This document shows positions 45,253 through 55,275 of a stretch of 64,000 nucleotides of DNA, piece after piece (position 1 is the stretch's first letter; every line of letters begins with the position of its first letter). This stretch comes from Polymorphobacter megasporae (GTDB taxonomy: Bacteria; Pseudomonadota; Alphaproteobacteria; Sphingomonadales; Sphingomonadaceae). A program made the translations under genes and the position numbers. The notes beneath the pieces were generated by a model. That model was not told the origin of the DNA and did no database searches. It saw only the letters and a program-made list of their open reading frames with translations. The stretch covers positions 868,001-932,000 of the forward strand of contig NZ_CP081848.1 in the NCBI RefSeq assembly GCF_018982885.2, written 5' to 3'.

Positions 45253-47592
45253 ATGACCGCATCCCGTCCCCGCGTCCGTGTCCTCGTTCTCCAGCACGGC
45301 CTCGGCGCGCTCGATTACGCGGTGCCCGACGACCTCGACCTCGGCTACGGCGACATCGTCGAGGTCCCGCTCGGGCCGCGGACGATCGTCGGCGTGGTGT
45401 GGGAGGCCGACCGCTGGGCCGCGCGCGAGGTGCCCGATGCCAAGCTCCGCCCCGTCGTCCGCCGCTTCGACGTCCCCGCGATGACCGCCGGATTGCGCCG
45501 CCTGATCGAATGGACCGGCGCGTATTATATGGCTCCCCCGGCGGCAGTGCTGCGGATGGCGCTGTCGGTGTCGTCGGCGCTCGTCGCGGCGGCGGACGTC
45601 ACCGAGTACCGGCTCGGCACCATTTCCGACAAGCTCACCCCCCTCCGCGCCGCCGCGGTCGAGCGCCTCGACGGGCGACAGGGGTCGGTACGTGAACTCG
45701 CGCGCCACGGCGGCGTGTCGGAGGGGGTGATCCGCGGCATGGTCAAGGCGGCGATACTCGTGCCGATCGCGGTCAGTCCCGACACGCCGCCTCCGCTCCC
45801 CGATCCCGATTTCGCCCAGCCGGTGCTCAGCTACGAACAGGCGGTCGCGGCGGAGGATATCGCCCGCGCGGTCGACCTCCACGAATTTGCGCCGTTCGTC
45901 CTTGATGGGGTGACGGGGTCGGGCAAGACCGAGGTCTATTTCGAGGGCATCGCGGCGGCGCTCCGCTCCGAGAGCGAGCGCGGGGCCCCCTCCACCATGC
46001 AAGCGCATGGTCCCCCTCCCCCGAAGACGGGGGAGGATTTTGAAAGCAACGAGGCGGACGGCCCGCTTAATTCTCCCCCGTCTTCGGGGGAGGGGGACCG
46101 CGCCGCTTGGCGTGGTGGAGGGGGCGGCACAGCCACCGGCCAAACCCTCGTCCTCGTCCCCGAAATCGCCCTCACCGCCCCCTGGCTCGACCGCTTTGCC
46201 GCGCGCTTCGGCTGCCCCCCCGTCTCATGGCACTCCGACCTCCGCGGCTCCGAGCGCCGCCGGGCGTGGCGCGCGGTCGCCAACGGCACCGCCCGCGTCG
46301 TCGTCGGCGCGCGCTCCGCGCTGTTCCTCCCCTACGCCGACCTCCGCCTGATCATCGTCGACGAGGCGCACGAGTCGAGCTTCAAGCAGGACGAGGGCGT
46401 CCAGTATCACGCCCGCGACGTCGCCGTGATGCGCGCACAGATCGACGGCATCGCGGTCGTCCTCGCGACCGCCACCCCGGCGATCGAGACCCGCGTCCAG
46501 GTCGCGCGCGGCCGCTATACCGAGCTCAAGCTGCCGACCCGCTTCGGCGGCGCGCAGCTGCCGCGGGTCGAGACGATCGACCTGCGGACCAACCCGCCGC
46601 CGCGCGGGAACTGGCTCAGCCCGCCGCTGGTCCACGCGCTGCGCGAGACCTTCGTCGCGGGCGAGCAGTCGCTGCTGTTCCTCAACCGCCGCGGCTATGC
46701 CCCGCTGACCTTGTGCCGGAGCTGCGGCGAGCGCATCGAATGTCCGCAATGCACCGCGTGGCTCGTCGAACACCGGCTGACCGGGCGGCTCCAGTGCCAC
46801 CATTGCGGCTATTCGGTGCCGGTGCCCAAGCTATGCCCGGCGTGCGGCGCCGCCGACAGCCTCGTCCCCTGCGGCCCCGGGGTCGAGCGCGTCGCCGAGG
46901 AGGTCGCGCGCGTCCTCCCCGACCTGCGCGTCGCGCTGGTGACGTCGGACACGATCTTCTCCCCCGCCCGCGCCGCCGCGCTCGTCGCGAGCGTCGAGGC
47001 GCGCGAGGTCGACCTGTTGATCGGCACCCAGCTCGTCACCAAGGGCTATCACTTCCCCGACCTGACCCTCGTCGGCGTGGTCGACGCCGACCTCGGGCTG
47101 GCGGGCGGCGACCTCCGCGCGGGCGAACGCACCTTCCAGCAGATCGCGCAGGTGTCGGGGCGCGCCGGCCGCGGCGCCAGGCCCGGCCGCGTCCTCCTCC
47201 AGACCCACCAGCCCGAAGCCCGCATCATGCGCGCGCTCGTCGAGTATGACGCGGAAGGCTTCTACGCCGCCGAAACCGACGCCCGCCGCGACCTCGGCCT
47301 GCCCCCGTTCGGCCGCCTGGCGGGGATCGTCGTCTCGGGCGAGGACGACGCCGCCGTCACCGCCACCGCCCGCGCGCTGGGCCGCAGCGCGCCCCAGGCC
47401 GAAGGGCTGGCCGTCCTCGGCCCGGCTCCCGCCCCGCTGGCGATGCTGCGCGGGAGGCACCGCCAGCGGCTGCTCGTCCACGCGCGACGGAGCCTCGACC
47501 TGCAGGGGATCATCGCCGCGTGGCTCGATGGGGTCGACGTGCCGGCGAGCGTGCGGGTCACGGTCGATATCGACCCGTATAATTTCTTGTGA
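45253..47592 (+). CDS. priA: Primosomal replication restart helicase PriA, with an inserted palindromic segment
   Basis: A 779-residue superfamily 2 helicase that restarts stalled forks. Walker A is TGSGKTEVYFEG, DEAH is VDEAHESSFKQDEG, and zinc sites are CRSCGERIECPQC and CHHCGYSVPVPKLCPACG. Between Walker A and the next helicase motif (LVLVPEIALTAPWL) lies a 47-residue low-complexity insert (about residues 245-291) encoded by a palindromic DNA element. The frame is open through it, so the protein may still fold with a surface loop. Confidence 0.94.
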   Translation: MTASRPRVRVLVLQHGLGALDYAVPDDLDLGYGDIVEVPLGPRTIVGVVWEADRWAAREVPDAKLRPVVRRFDVPAMTAGLRRLIEWTGAYYMAPPAAVLRMALSVSSALVAAADVTEYRLGTISDKLTPLRAAAVERLDGRQGSVRELARHGGVSEGVIRGMVKAAILVPIAVSPDTPPPLPDPDFAQPVLSYEQAVAAEDIARAVDLHEFAPFVLDGVTGSGKTEVYFEGIAAALRSESERGAPSTMQAHGPPPPKTGEDFESNEADGPLNSPPSSGEGDRAAWRGGGGGTATGQTLVLVPEIALTAPWLDRFAARFGCPPVSWHSDLRGSERRRAWRAVANGTARVVVGARSALFLPYADLRLIIVDEAHESSFKQDEGVQYHARDVAVMRAQIDGIAVVLATATPAIETRVQVARGRYTELKLPTRFGGAQLPRVETIDLRTNPPPRGNWLSPPLVHALRETFVAGEQSLLFLNRRGYAPLTLCRSCGERIECPQCTAWLVEHRLTGRLQCHHCGYSVPVPKLCPACGAADSLVPCGPGVERVAEEVARVLPDLRVALVTSDTIFSPARAAALVASVEAREVDLLIGTQLVTKGYHFPDLTLVGVVDADLGLAGGDLRAGERTFQQIAQVSGRAGRGARPGRVLLQTHQPEARIMRALVEYDAEGFYAAETDARRDLGLPPFGRLAGIVVSGEDDAAVTATARALGRSAPQAEGLAVLGPAPAPLAMLRGRHRQRLLVHARRSLDLQGIIAAWLDGVDVPASVRVTVDIDPYNFL
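45985..46125. repeat. In-frame palindromic element inside priA, 141 bp
   Basis: Two inverted arms of about 54 bp (GCCCCCTCCACC... at left, ...GGTGGAGGGGGC at right) surround a centre of about 35 bp. Each arm carries its own hairpin, CCTCCCCCG and CGGGGGAGG. The arms differ from each other at a few positions. The length is 141 bp, exactly 47 codons. Confidence 0.88.
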
Positions 47593-47601
47593 GTGGTCTG
47601 A

Positions 47602-48114
47602 TTAGCCGACTGTCTTTTTGTTGAGGGCATCCCAATCAGTAGAAAAATCTAGATGCGCGATGAAGGTGATCGGGTGCATCCAGTTCACTTTACAATCGCT
47701 ACACACGTCCGGGACATGTCGCCTGGCACCGGTTCGCGTCGCCTTCGAGACCTCGGCGGTGACCACAACGCGATTGGGGTGGCCGAGGCCTGCGGCAATT
47801 AGGAAAGGATCCTGCCCGATCGTAATTAGATCGGCTTCTGTCAGCGGATCTCCGTACAGGTAGAGTACTTCCTGAACGGCGGCTGGATCGCTTACCTCAT
47901 TCAAGAGCAGCGCCTTCTTTGTTTTTGGGTCGTGCATCCAGCTAGCTAGGGCATCATTGCCATTCTCAACTTCGGAATAGATTTGCGCAGGCATTTTCAC
48001 TTGCCCGGCCTCGCCGTGGTGTATGAGCCATCTCCAGAATTCAGGAACCCGCGTGTGACCGTACCAAGTGTTGTGCGCCGTTATCAAGGCATTGGCGTCG
48101 AGAAGGTAGAGCAT
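47602..48114 (-). CDS. DUF4411 PIN-like protein, putative ribonuclease toxin
   Basis: A 170-residue protein of the DUF4411 family, a PIN-like nuclease fold. YLLDANALI holds the first acidic residue; EVEN, EADLITI and DPFLIAAG hold others. PIN domains cut RNA. Its start overlaps the stop of the upstream ImmA gene (TGATG), a typical antitoxin-toxin coupling. Toxicity is inferred. Confidence 0.82.
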   Translation of the reverse strand: MLYLLDANALITAHNTWYGHTRVPEFWRWLIHHGEAGQVKMPAQIYSEVENGNDALASWMHDPKTKKALLLNEVSDPAAVQEVLYLYGDPLTEADLITIGQDPFLIAAGLGHPNRVVVTAEVSKATRTGARRHVPDVCSDCKVNWMHPITFIAHLDFSTDWDALNKKTVG

Positions 48115-49322
48115 CAGGACATTGCTCGCCGTGGCTCGGCCAAGAGTGGGTAGACACTCATCGGCTTCACACCCAGCATCCTTGCTGCACGAGTTGGGGT
48201 GAGCGATCCATCGGCCATGCCCTGCCGCGCCACTGCCAACATGGCTGCACCAAGGCGATGTCGTCGGACTACATACCAGTTAGGACCCCCTTCTTTGCCT
48301 CGGTTCTTCTCGCGGTCGCGTCTTTTCTGGGCGAGCCATTGACCGCGGAATGTGTCGCGCAATTCAACCCAGCGGGCCTCCGCAAGAAGACCGATGCGGA
48401 ACAACTGGTAGGCAACCATGGAACGGCTGATGCGGGCCTGATTCGCCAACGCGTCTATTATTGCGACATCGGCTGCTCCGCTGCCGAGCTGATGACCTAT
48501 TCGCGCAATCTCTGCGGCATCAACCAAGACAGCTGCCGCTGCGTCGTTGCAGAGTTGTTCCACGCCAGCCTGCGGCGCACCGCCACTTACGCCGGTTTGG
48601 CCGAGCAGCAGGTGTGCCAACTCGTGCAGGAGCGTGAATGCCCATGCAGACTTCGCGTCCTGGTCGTTCACGACAATAAAAGGTGCCAACCTGTCCGCAA
48701 TGGCGAAGCCCCGAAAGATGCTGACCTCGATGGCGGTAGACCAATGGCCACAATCGCCAGCCAACAAGACGAAGACGCCTTTGGCTTCTACAAGCCCACG
48801 CAGATATGCGAAAGCGTCCTCACCCCGACCGTGCGCGCGGTAGGCATCGCGGTCGAAGCTTATGAACTCGACAAGCGTTTCTGCGAGAGCGGCCGCATCA
48901 CGCGTGCCGATAGCAGACCCAACCATATTGACCTCAGCCGCGTCTTCTTCGTCCTCAAGAATTTCACGAACAAGGGCTTGGCGAGCCTTCACGTCTCGCA
49001 ATAGCGTAGCGAGCAATATGTTCGACGGGTCACCCCGGTCTGGCAATGTTCTAAAGTCTTGACCGAGCTCCGCCGGAGCAGGGACCTTGGGCATGTAGAA
49101 AGTAAGCAACGGGCGGCGATATTGGGCGGCCATACGCTGCAGGAGCGAGGCCGTAGGTGTCACTTCTCCGGCCTCAATAGCAGCCAATCGGTCCCCGCCA
49201 GACACTCCTCGAGCTGTCTTGAGATCGATCTTTCGGGCAGCCGTATCCCGGTCGAGACCAGCGGTCTCTCGCGCCCAGATCAAGACTTCAGGATTTATAC
49301 TTGCCACGTTTGCACCATGCAC
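48114..49322 (-). CDS. XRE/ImmA-IrrE family metallopeptidase regulator
   Basis: A 402-residue protein with an XRE-type helix-turn-helix at residues 10-70 (WARETAGLDRDTAARKIDL). A central ImmA/IrrE zinc peptidase domain has the motif LLHELAHLLLGQTG near residue 237. A C-terminal helical region contains a second DNA-binding-like segment (LTPTRAARMLGVKPMSVYPL). It is probably the regulatory or antitoxin partner of the DUF4411 gene downstream. Less GC-rich than its neighbours, which hints at transfer. Confidence 0.86.
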   Translation of the reverse strand: MHGANVASINPEVLIWARETAGLDRDTAARKIDLKTARGVSGGDRLAAIEAGEVTPTASLLQRMAAQYRRPLLTFYMPKVPAPAELGQDFRTLPDRGDPSNILLATLLRDVKARQALVREILEDEEDAAEVNMVGSAIGTRDAAALAETLVEFISFDRDAYRAHGRGEDAFAYLRGLVEAKGVFVLLAGDCGHWSTAIEVSIFRGFAIADRLAPFIVVNDQDAKSAWAFTLLHELAHLLLGQTGVSGGAPQAGVEQLCNDAAAAVLVDAAEIARIGHQLGSGAADVAIIDALANQARISRSMVAYQLFRIGLLAEARWVELRDTFRGQWLAQKRRDREKNRGKEGGPNWYVVRRHRLGAAMLAVARQGMADGSLTPTRAARMLGVKPMSVYPLLAEPRRAMS

Positions 49323-49419
49323 ATCGGGCCGCTAATGCGCTACCTTCTCGTCTGCATACCGAGAGTAGCGCGTGGCGGATCACTAAATCAGCCTTCGTTG
49401 CGATAGGTTTGAACCCCCC

Positions 49420-50640
49420 ATGCCCATCGCCCGCCACACCCCCGCCTACCGCGCCCTCGCCACCGCGATGCTCGTCGCCGGGTTCGCGACCTTTGCGCTG
49501 CTGTACTGCACTCAGCCCCTCCTGCCGCGCTTCGCCGCCGAGTTCGCCATCACTCCGGCGGCGGCGAGCCTTGCGGTGTCGCTGGCGACGGGGCCGCTGG
49601 CGGTGGCGATCCTGTTTGCTGCGGTGGTGGCCGACCGGGTCGGGCATCGGCCGGTGATGATCGGGGCGTTGGCGGCGGCGGCGGTGTTGACCGCGCTGAC
49701 GGCGGCGGTGCCGGGGTGGCACCTCCTCCTCGTCATGCGGCTATTGACCGGGGTCGCGCTCGCCGGCATCCCCGCGGTCGCGATGGCGTATATCGCCGAC
49801 GAGGTCGACGCCGCCGCGATCGGCCCGGCGATGGGGCTGTATATCGCCGGGTCGGCGATCGGCGGGATGGCCGGGCGGCTGGGGGTCGCGGTGGTCACCG
49901 AGCATTTCGGCTGGCGCGTCGCGATCGCCGCGACGGGGGCGACCGGGATCGTCGCCGCGATCGCCTTCGGCGCGCTGGTGCCGCGCTCGGCGGGCTTCGT
50001 GGCGCGCCGTCCGAGCCGCGCGTTGTGGCTTGCGGGGGTCCGGCGGATCTTCGCCGACGGCGCGCTACCGTGGCTCTACGCCGCCGCCTTCGTCCTGATG
50101 GGGGTATTCGTCACCGTCTATAATTATGTTGGGTTCCGCCTGCGCGCCGCCCCGTACGGGCTCGGCGACAGCGCGGTCGGCGCGGTGTTCCTGCTGTACA
50201 TCGTCGGGTCGTTCAGTTCCGCATGGGTCGGCGGCATTGCCGGGCGGCGCGGGCGGCGGAAAATATTCTGGATGCCCGTCGTCGCGCTGATCGCCGGAGT
50301 CGCGCTGACCGCCGCGACACCGCTGCCGCTCGTGATCCTGGGGATCGCCGTCGTCACCGCGGGCTTTTTCGGCGCGCATTCGATCGCGTCGAGCTGGGTC
50401 GGACGGCGCGCACGCGGCGACCGGGCGCAGGCGGCGGCGCTGTATCTATTCTTTTACTACCTCGGGTCGAGCGTCCTCGGCTCGGCGGGCGGGGTCGCGT
50501 GGAGCTCGGCCGGGTGGCCCGGGGTCGCGGGGTTTTGCGGGGTCCTCGGGGTGGCGGCTTTGGGCATTGGCGCACGGCTTTCGGGGGTGCCGCCGCTGCC
50601 GGAACCCGAGGAGTCGGTCGCGCTCGCGTCGGCCAGATGA
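49420..50640 (+). CDS. MFS transporter (YnfM-like)
   Basis: A 406-residue major facilitator protein with 12 predicted transmembrane helices. The loop 2-3 motif is VVADRVGHRPVMIGA, and GIAGRRGRRKIFW is the equivalent in the second half. It resembles YnfM/arabinose-efflux type exporters; the substrate is unknown. It is alone, divergent from the ImmA gene by about 100 bp. Confidence 0.88.
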   Translation: MPIARHTPAYRALATAMLVAGFATFALLYCTQPLLPRFAAEFAITPAAASLAVSLATGPLAVAILFAAVVADRVGHRPVMIGALAAAAVLTALTAAVPGWHLLLVMRLLTGVALAGIPAVAMAYIADEVDAAAIGPAMGLYIAGSAIGGMAGRLGVAVVTEHFGWRVAIAATGATGIVAAIAFGALVPRSAGFVARRPSRALWLAGVRRIFADGALPWLYAAAFVLMGVFVTVYNYVGFRLRAAPYGLGDSAVGAVFLLYIVGSFSSAWVGGIAGRRGRRKIFWMPVVALIAGVALTAATPLPLVILGIAVVTAGFFGAHSIASSWVGRRARGDRAQAAALYLFFYYLGSSVLGSAGGVAWSSAGWPGVAGFCGVLGVAALGIGARLSGVPPLPEPEESVALASAR

Positions 50641-50704
50641 GCGCCTGAAGGGTGCCTACGGTGTGCGGGCCTGTGCGGGACGGTGTGCGCGTGGTGGTGC
50701 GCGC

Positions 50705-51994
50705 CTAGCCGAGGCGGATACGAACCGAGTTGGCGTGTGCGGGGAGGCCCTCGGCGGTCGCCAAGGTTACCGCCGCGGGGCCGATCGCGGCGAGTCCGGC
50801 GGCGTCGCAGCCGAGGAAAGTCGTTCGCTTCATGAAGTCGGTGACCGACAAGCCACTGGAAAACCTCGCCCTTCGCCCCGTCGGCAAAACGTGGTTGGGC
50901 CCGGCGACGTAATCGCCGACCGCCTCGGGGGTATGCCGTCCGAGGAACACCGATCCGGCATGGCTAACCCGTTGAAATAGCGCGTCCGGGTCGTCGAGCA
51001 TGATCTGCAGATGCTCCGCCGCAAGGGCATCGATCAGCGGGATCGCGGTGTCGAAATCGGGGACGACGATGATCGTGCCATACGCCTCCCAGCTCGCCCG
51101 CGCCGAAGATTGTGTCGCAAGCTCAAGCAGTTGCCGCTCAACCGCCGCCGCCACCGCATCGCCGAACGCCGCCGAATCGGTGATCAGGATCGACTGCGCG
51201 ACGGCATCGTGTTCGGCTTGGGCGAGCAGGTCTGCAGCGACCCATTCGGGGTCCGATTTGTTGTCGCTGATGACCACAACCTCCGACGGCCCAGCCACCA
51301 TGTCGATTCCGACGACCCCGAAAACCTGCCGCTTAGCCTCCGCCACCCAAGCGTTGCCAGGGCCGACGATCTTGTCGACTTTATCAATGTTTTCAGTACC
51401 ATAAGCGAGCGTTGCGATCGCTTGCGCGCCGCCAATGCGGAAGATCTGATCGACTCCGGCGAGCTCGGCGGCAGCCAAAACCAACGGATTGAGCCGCCCG
51501 CCGGGGGTCGGGGTGACCATCACCACCCGCGCGACTCCAGCGACCTTGGCCGGGATCGCGTTCATCAGCACCGACGACGGGTAGCTCGCCAGCCCGCCGG
51601 GTACATACAGCCCCGCCGCAGCGACCGCTGACCATCTGTAACCCAATCGAATCCCAGCAGAATCGGTCGTATCGAGGTCGCCCGGACGCTGCGCCGCATG
51701 GAACGCCCGGATGCGCTCCGCCGCGAGTTCGAGCGCCGCCAGCACGTCGGGGGCGATGCTCGACCGCGCCGCTGCGATCTCCTCACGCGAGACCTCGACG
51801 CCGGTTTCGGTCAGGTCGATCCGGTCGAACTTCGCCGTCAGCTCGGCAACGGCTGCGTCGCCCCTTGCCCGGACATCGGCGATGATCGCAGCGACGTCGG
51901 ACGAAACGCCGGCATCGCTTTCGCGCCGCGCATCGACCAACGCCTTGAAATCCTGAGCGAACCGCGCGGCGGAGGCGTCAAGCCGCAACGGCAT
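50705..51994 (-). CDS. hisD: Histidinol dehydrogenase
   Basis: A 429-residue zinc enzyme that oxidises histidinol to histidine. It has [17 protein letters not shown], the zinc-binding [16 protein letters not shown] and [11 protein letters not shown]. The ATG at 51994 is the family start; it lies 17 bp inside hisG. hisG-hisD form a two-gene operon. Confidence 0.94.
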   Translation of the reverse strand: MPLRLDASAARFAQDFKALVDARRESDAGVSSDVAAIIADVRARGDAAVAELTAKFDRIDLTETGVEVSREEIAAARSSIAPDVLAALELAAERIRAFHAAQRPGDLDTTDSAGIRLGYRWSAVAAAGLYVPGGLASYPSSVLMNAIPAKVAGVARVVMVTPTPGGRLNPLVLAAAELAGVDQIFRIGGAQAIATLAYGTENIDKVDKIVGPGNAWVAEAKRQVFGVVGIDMVAGPSEVVVISDNKSDPEWVAADLLAQAEHDAVAQSILITDSAAFGDAVAAAVERQLLELATQSSARASWEAYGTIIVVPDFDTAIPLIDALAAEHLQIMLDDPDALFQRVSHAGSVFLGRHTPEAVGDYVAGPNHVLPTGRRARFSSGLSVTDFMKRTTFLGCDAAGLAAIGPAAVTLATAEGLPAHANSVRIRLG

Positions 51995-52649
51995 GGGGGA
52001 CCTCAGCGGCGGTGCGGAAGCGCTCGACCCACGGCACGACCTGCGCCGCGCGGGTCTTGAACGCGGCACGATTGACGATCAGCCGCGACGATATCTGTGC
52101 GATCGTCTCTACTTCGACGAGCCCGTTTTCGACGAGCGTCCGCCCGGTCGAGACGAGGTCGACGATCCGGCTGCACAGCCCGAGCATCGGCGCCAACTCC
52201 ATGGCACCATTCAACTTTACGCACTCGGCCTGGACTCCGCGCCGGGCGAAATGGGCGCGGGTGACGTTGGGATATTTGGTCGCAACGCGGACATGGCTCC
52301 ATGTCCGCGGATCGTCGCCGGCGGCTTGCTCGGCGGGTTCGGCGACCGACAGGCGGCATTTGCCGATGCCGAGGTCGACCGGCGCGTAGATTTCGGAGAA
52401 ATCGAACTCCATCAGCACGTCGTTGCCGGCAATTCCAAGCTGCGCCGCGCCAAAGGCGACGAAGGTGGCGACGTCGAACGCACGCACCCGGATCAGCGCT
52501 ACGCCCTTGAGATTGGTCGAGAATTTGAGCGCCCGACTGTCCTCGTCGGTGAACGCCGCCTCGGGAATGATCCCGGCGCGCGCCAGCACCGGGAGCGCTT
52601 CCTTGAGGATGCGCCCCTTTGGCAATGCGATGATCAGTTCGTCGGCCAT
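51978..52649 (-). CDS. hisG: ATP phosphoribosyltransferase, short form
   Basis: A 223-residue catalytic subunit for the first step of histidine synthesis. It lacks the C-terminal regulatory domain, so it should need a HisZ partner, which is not in the window. It begins [18 protein letters not shown] and has [23 protein letters not shown], the PRPP site. It overlaps hisD by 17 bp. Confidence 0.93.
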   Translation of the reverse strand: MADELIIALPKGRILKEALPVLARAGIIPEAAFTDEDSRALKFSTNLKGVALIRVRAFDVATFVAFGAAQLGIAGNDVLMEFDFSEIYAPVDLGIGKCRLSVAEPAEQAAGDDPRTWSHVRVATKYPNVTRAHFARRGVQAECVKLNGAMELAPMLGLCSRIVDLVSTGRTLVENGLVEVETIAQISSRLIVNRAAFKTRAAQVVPWVERFRTAAEVPHAVAA

Positions 52650-52707
52650 GCCGCCCGATACCGGGGCGACCGTTGCGCGTCCAGCGCGGCGCTGTCACAG
52701 CAACCCG

Positions 52708-53739
52708 ATGACCGCAGCGATCCGCCAAGCCTTCGCCGACCAGGCCGACTGGGCGCGCCGCCTCGATGCGCCGTTCACCGAGCAGCTGTGCGAGACTTTG
52801 GGTACGATCATCGACGAGTCGACCGAGACAGGGCGGCGTGTGCTCGGCTGGCGCGGCGATCCGCGCGCCGACGCGCTCGTGCTGCGCCTCCTCGGCGGGC
52901 TCAACGCGATGGTACGTGGCGGCGAGGCCCCGGCGCTCGCGGCACTGTATCCGCCGAACCCGCTGCCCGATCCGGCAATGCTTGCGACGGGGTTGGGCGC
53001 GACGCTCGCCGACCCGCGCCTGCTGCCGTGGCTCGACTCCGCCCCGCAGACCAACGAGGTCGCTCGCTCGGGGATGCTGATGCCCGGCATGATGGTCATC
53101 GCCGCCGAGACCCGGCTGCCGCTGCGATTGTTCGAACTCGGCGCAAGCGCGGGGCTCAACCTGCGGATGGACGGCTATCGTTATGATTTTGCCGGCCAGA
53201 TCAGCGGGCCGGACGACGCCCCGCTGACGCTCGCGCCCGCTTGGCAGGGGCCGCCGCCGCCGTTGGCTCCGGTTATTATCATCGAGCGCTGCGGCGTCGA
53301 TCTCGCGCCGGTCGATGTTCGCGACCAAGCGGGCCGGGCGCGGCTGCTCGCTTATGTGTGGCCCGACCAGACCGCGCGGATCGAGCGGCTGAGTGCGGCG
53401 ATGGCGGCCTTCGCCAATGACCCGGCCCCGCTCAATGTAGGCGACGCCGCGCCGTGGGTCGAGCAGCACGTCGCGCTGCGCCCCGGCACGGCAACGGTCG
53501 TTTACCACAGCATCGCGTGGCAATATTTTCCGCATGATACCCAGGCACGGATCGCCGCGCATCTGACGAAGCTCGCGGCAACCACGACCGCTGCCAATCC
53601 GCTCGCATGGCTGCGCTGCGAGTTCGAGCAGGCCAATGCACCGCGCCCGACGCTGCGGCTGACGATGTGGCCCGGCGGCGAGGACCGCTTGCTCGCGTAC
53701 GGTCACCCCCACGGTGCGACGGTCGAATGGCTCGGTTGA
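52708..53739 (+). CDS. DUF2332 family protein
   Basis: A 343-residue member of DUF2332, a widespread alpha- and actinobacterial family of unknown function. The conserved segment LFELGASAGLNLRMDGYRY resembles a SAM-binding motif. The ATG at 52708 is chosen; the longer frame overlaps hisG. Its stop lies 13 bp inside the downstream maf gene. Confidence 0.85.
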   Translation: MTAAIRQAFADQADWARRLDAPFTEQLCETLGTIIDESTETGRRVLGWRGDPRADALVLRLLGGLNAMVRGGEAPALAALYPPNPLPDPAMLATGLGATLADPRLLPWLDSAPQTNEVARSGMLMPGMMVIAAETRLPLRLFELGASAGLNLRMDGYRYDFAGQISGPDDAPLTLAPAWQGPPPPLAPVIIIERCGVDLAPVDVRDQAGRARLLAYVWPDQTARIERLSAAMAAFANDPAPLNVGDAAPWVEQHVALRPGTATVVYHSIAWQYFPHDTQARIAAHLTKLAATTTAANPLAWLRCEFEQANAPRPTLRLTMWPGGEDRLLAYGHPHGATVEWLG

Positions 53740-54305
53740 TCCTCGCCTCAGCGAGCCCGCGCCGCTTGGCACTCCTCGCGCAGATCGGCATCGCCCCCGA
53801 TGCGGTCGATGCCGCCGATCTCGACGAGACTCCGTTGAAGCGCGAGCTTCCGGCCCCGCATGCGGCACGCTTGGCGGCGGCGAAGGCGGCTGCGGTGGCC
53901 GCGCGGCACCCCGGCGCAGTGATCCTCGCCGCCGACACCGTTGTCGCAGTCGGGCGGCGCATCCTGCCTAAGGCGGAAACCGAAGCCGAAGCGCGGATGT
54001 GCCTCGGCCTGATCTCGGGACGCCGCCACCGGGTGATTACCGCCGTCACCGTCTTCGACACTGCCCGAGCCGTGAGAAGCCGCTCCGCGTCATCGGAGGT
54101 GACCTTCAAACGACTGACCCAGCGCGAGATCGATGCTTACATCGACGGCGGCGAGTGGCGTGGCAAGGCGGGCGGCTATGCGATCCAGGGCAGCGCCGCC
54201 GCACTCGTTCGCGCCTTCACGGGGTCGTGGTCGGGGGTGGTCGGGCTACCGCTCTACGAAACGCGCGCCTTGCTCACCGCTACCGGGATTGCGGTGAATG
54301 TCTAA
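53727..54305 (+). CDS. maf: Maf-family nucleotide pyrophosphatase (copy 2)
   Basis: A 192-residue Maf protein with the canonical start LILASASPRRLALL, AADTVVAVG, and GGEWRGKAGGYAIQG. It is closer to the dTTP/UTP-type consensus than the 15957-16547 copy. It overlaps the DUF2332 gene by 13 bp and the RNase gene by 8 bp. Confidence 0.92.
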   Translation: MARLILASASPRRLALLAQIGIAPDAVDAADLDETPLKRELPAPHAARLAAAKAAAVAARHPGAVILAADTVVAVGRRILPKAETEAEARMCLGLISGRRHRVITAVTVFDTARAVRSRSASSEVTFKRLTQREIDAYIDGGEWRGKAGGYAIQGSAAALVRAFTGSWSGVVGLPLYETRALLTATGIAVNV

Positions 54306-55275
54306 CGCGCTGATCGAATTCGGCATCGGCGAGACCCGCGCGATCGTGCTCGGCGCCGATAGCGGCATTGCCGAGGCCTATATCGAACGCGACGGCGGCT
54401 GGCGTGCGGGCGATGTCCGTGAGGTCCGGCTGACGACGATCCTCGCTCCCGGCGTGCGCGGCATCGTCGGTGTCGGCGGGGTCGAAGCATTGCTTGAGCC
54501 ACTACCGCGCGCGTTGACTGAGGGCATGACGCTGCGCGTCGAGGTCGTGCGCGAGGCGCTCGCTGAGGCAGGGCGACTCCGGTTGGCGAAGGTGATTGCG
54601 ACCACCGCCCCGGTCGGCTCGGGGCCAGTGCTTGCCGACCGGTTGCGCAGCAGCGGAGTGGCGGTGCGCGAGGCCAGCCGACACGGCCCTGACCTGTTCG
54701 AGGCGGTCGGGTGGAGCGAGGTCGTCGAGGCGGCGCTGACCGGGCATGTGCTCTTCTCCGGCGGATCGCTGACAATCAGCCCGACCCCGGCGATGACGGT
54801 GATCGACGTCGACGGCGCATTGCCCCCGGTCGAACTCGCCCTCGCCGCCGCCGATGCCGCCAGCGCCGCGATTCGGCGATTCGACTTGACCGGATCGATC
54901 GGCATCGACTTCCCGACGGTGGCCGACAAGGCGGCGCGGACCGCGATCGGCGCGCGGCTCGATGTCGCGTTGCCGCAGCCGTTCGAGCGGACCGCGGTCA
55001 ACGGGTTCGGTTTCGCCCAGATCGTCCGGCCGCGCCTGCGTGCGTCGTTGGTCGAGGTGTTGCGCGTCGACCCGCACGCGACGGCGGCGCTGCGGCTGCT
55101 CCGCCAGGCCGAACGTGGTGCTGCCGGGCGCTGCACGCTGGTCGCCGCTGCGCCGGTCATCGCATGGCTCGACGCCCGGCCCGAGCTCGTCGCCGAACTC
55201 GCTCGCCGTGTCGGCGGCACCGTTGCCTTGCGGGTCGACCCGTCGCCAACTACGTCGGGGCATGTCGCGCCCTGA
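54298..55275 (+). CDS. Short ribonuclease E/G homologue
   Basis: A 325-residue protein with an S1-like region (residues 40-105) and the RNase E/G catalytic acidic residues in AMTVIDVDG and SIGIDFPTV. It lacks the CPxC zinc-link and the long C-terminal scaffold of RNase E. In sphingomonads such a short form follows maf and precedes yacG, as here. It is likely an endoribonuclease, possibly monomeric. Confidence 0.85.
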   Translation: MSNALIEFGIGETRAIVLGADSGIAEAYIERDGGWRAGDVREVRLTTILAPGVRGIVGVGGVEALLEPLPRALTEGMTLRVEVVREALAEAGRLRLAKVIATTAPVGSGPVLADRLRSSGVAVREASRHGPDLFEAVGWSEVVEAALTGHVLFSGGSLTISPTPAMTVIDVDGALPPVELALAAADAASAAIRRFDLTGSIGIDFPTVADKAARTAIGARLDVALPQPFERTAVNGFGFAQIVRPRLRASLVEVLRVDPHATAALRLLRQAERGAAGRCTLVAAAPVIAWLDARPELVAELARRVGGTVALRVDPSPTTSGHVAP

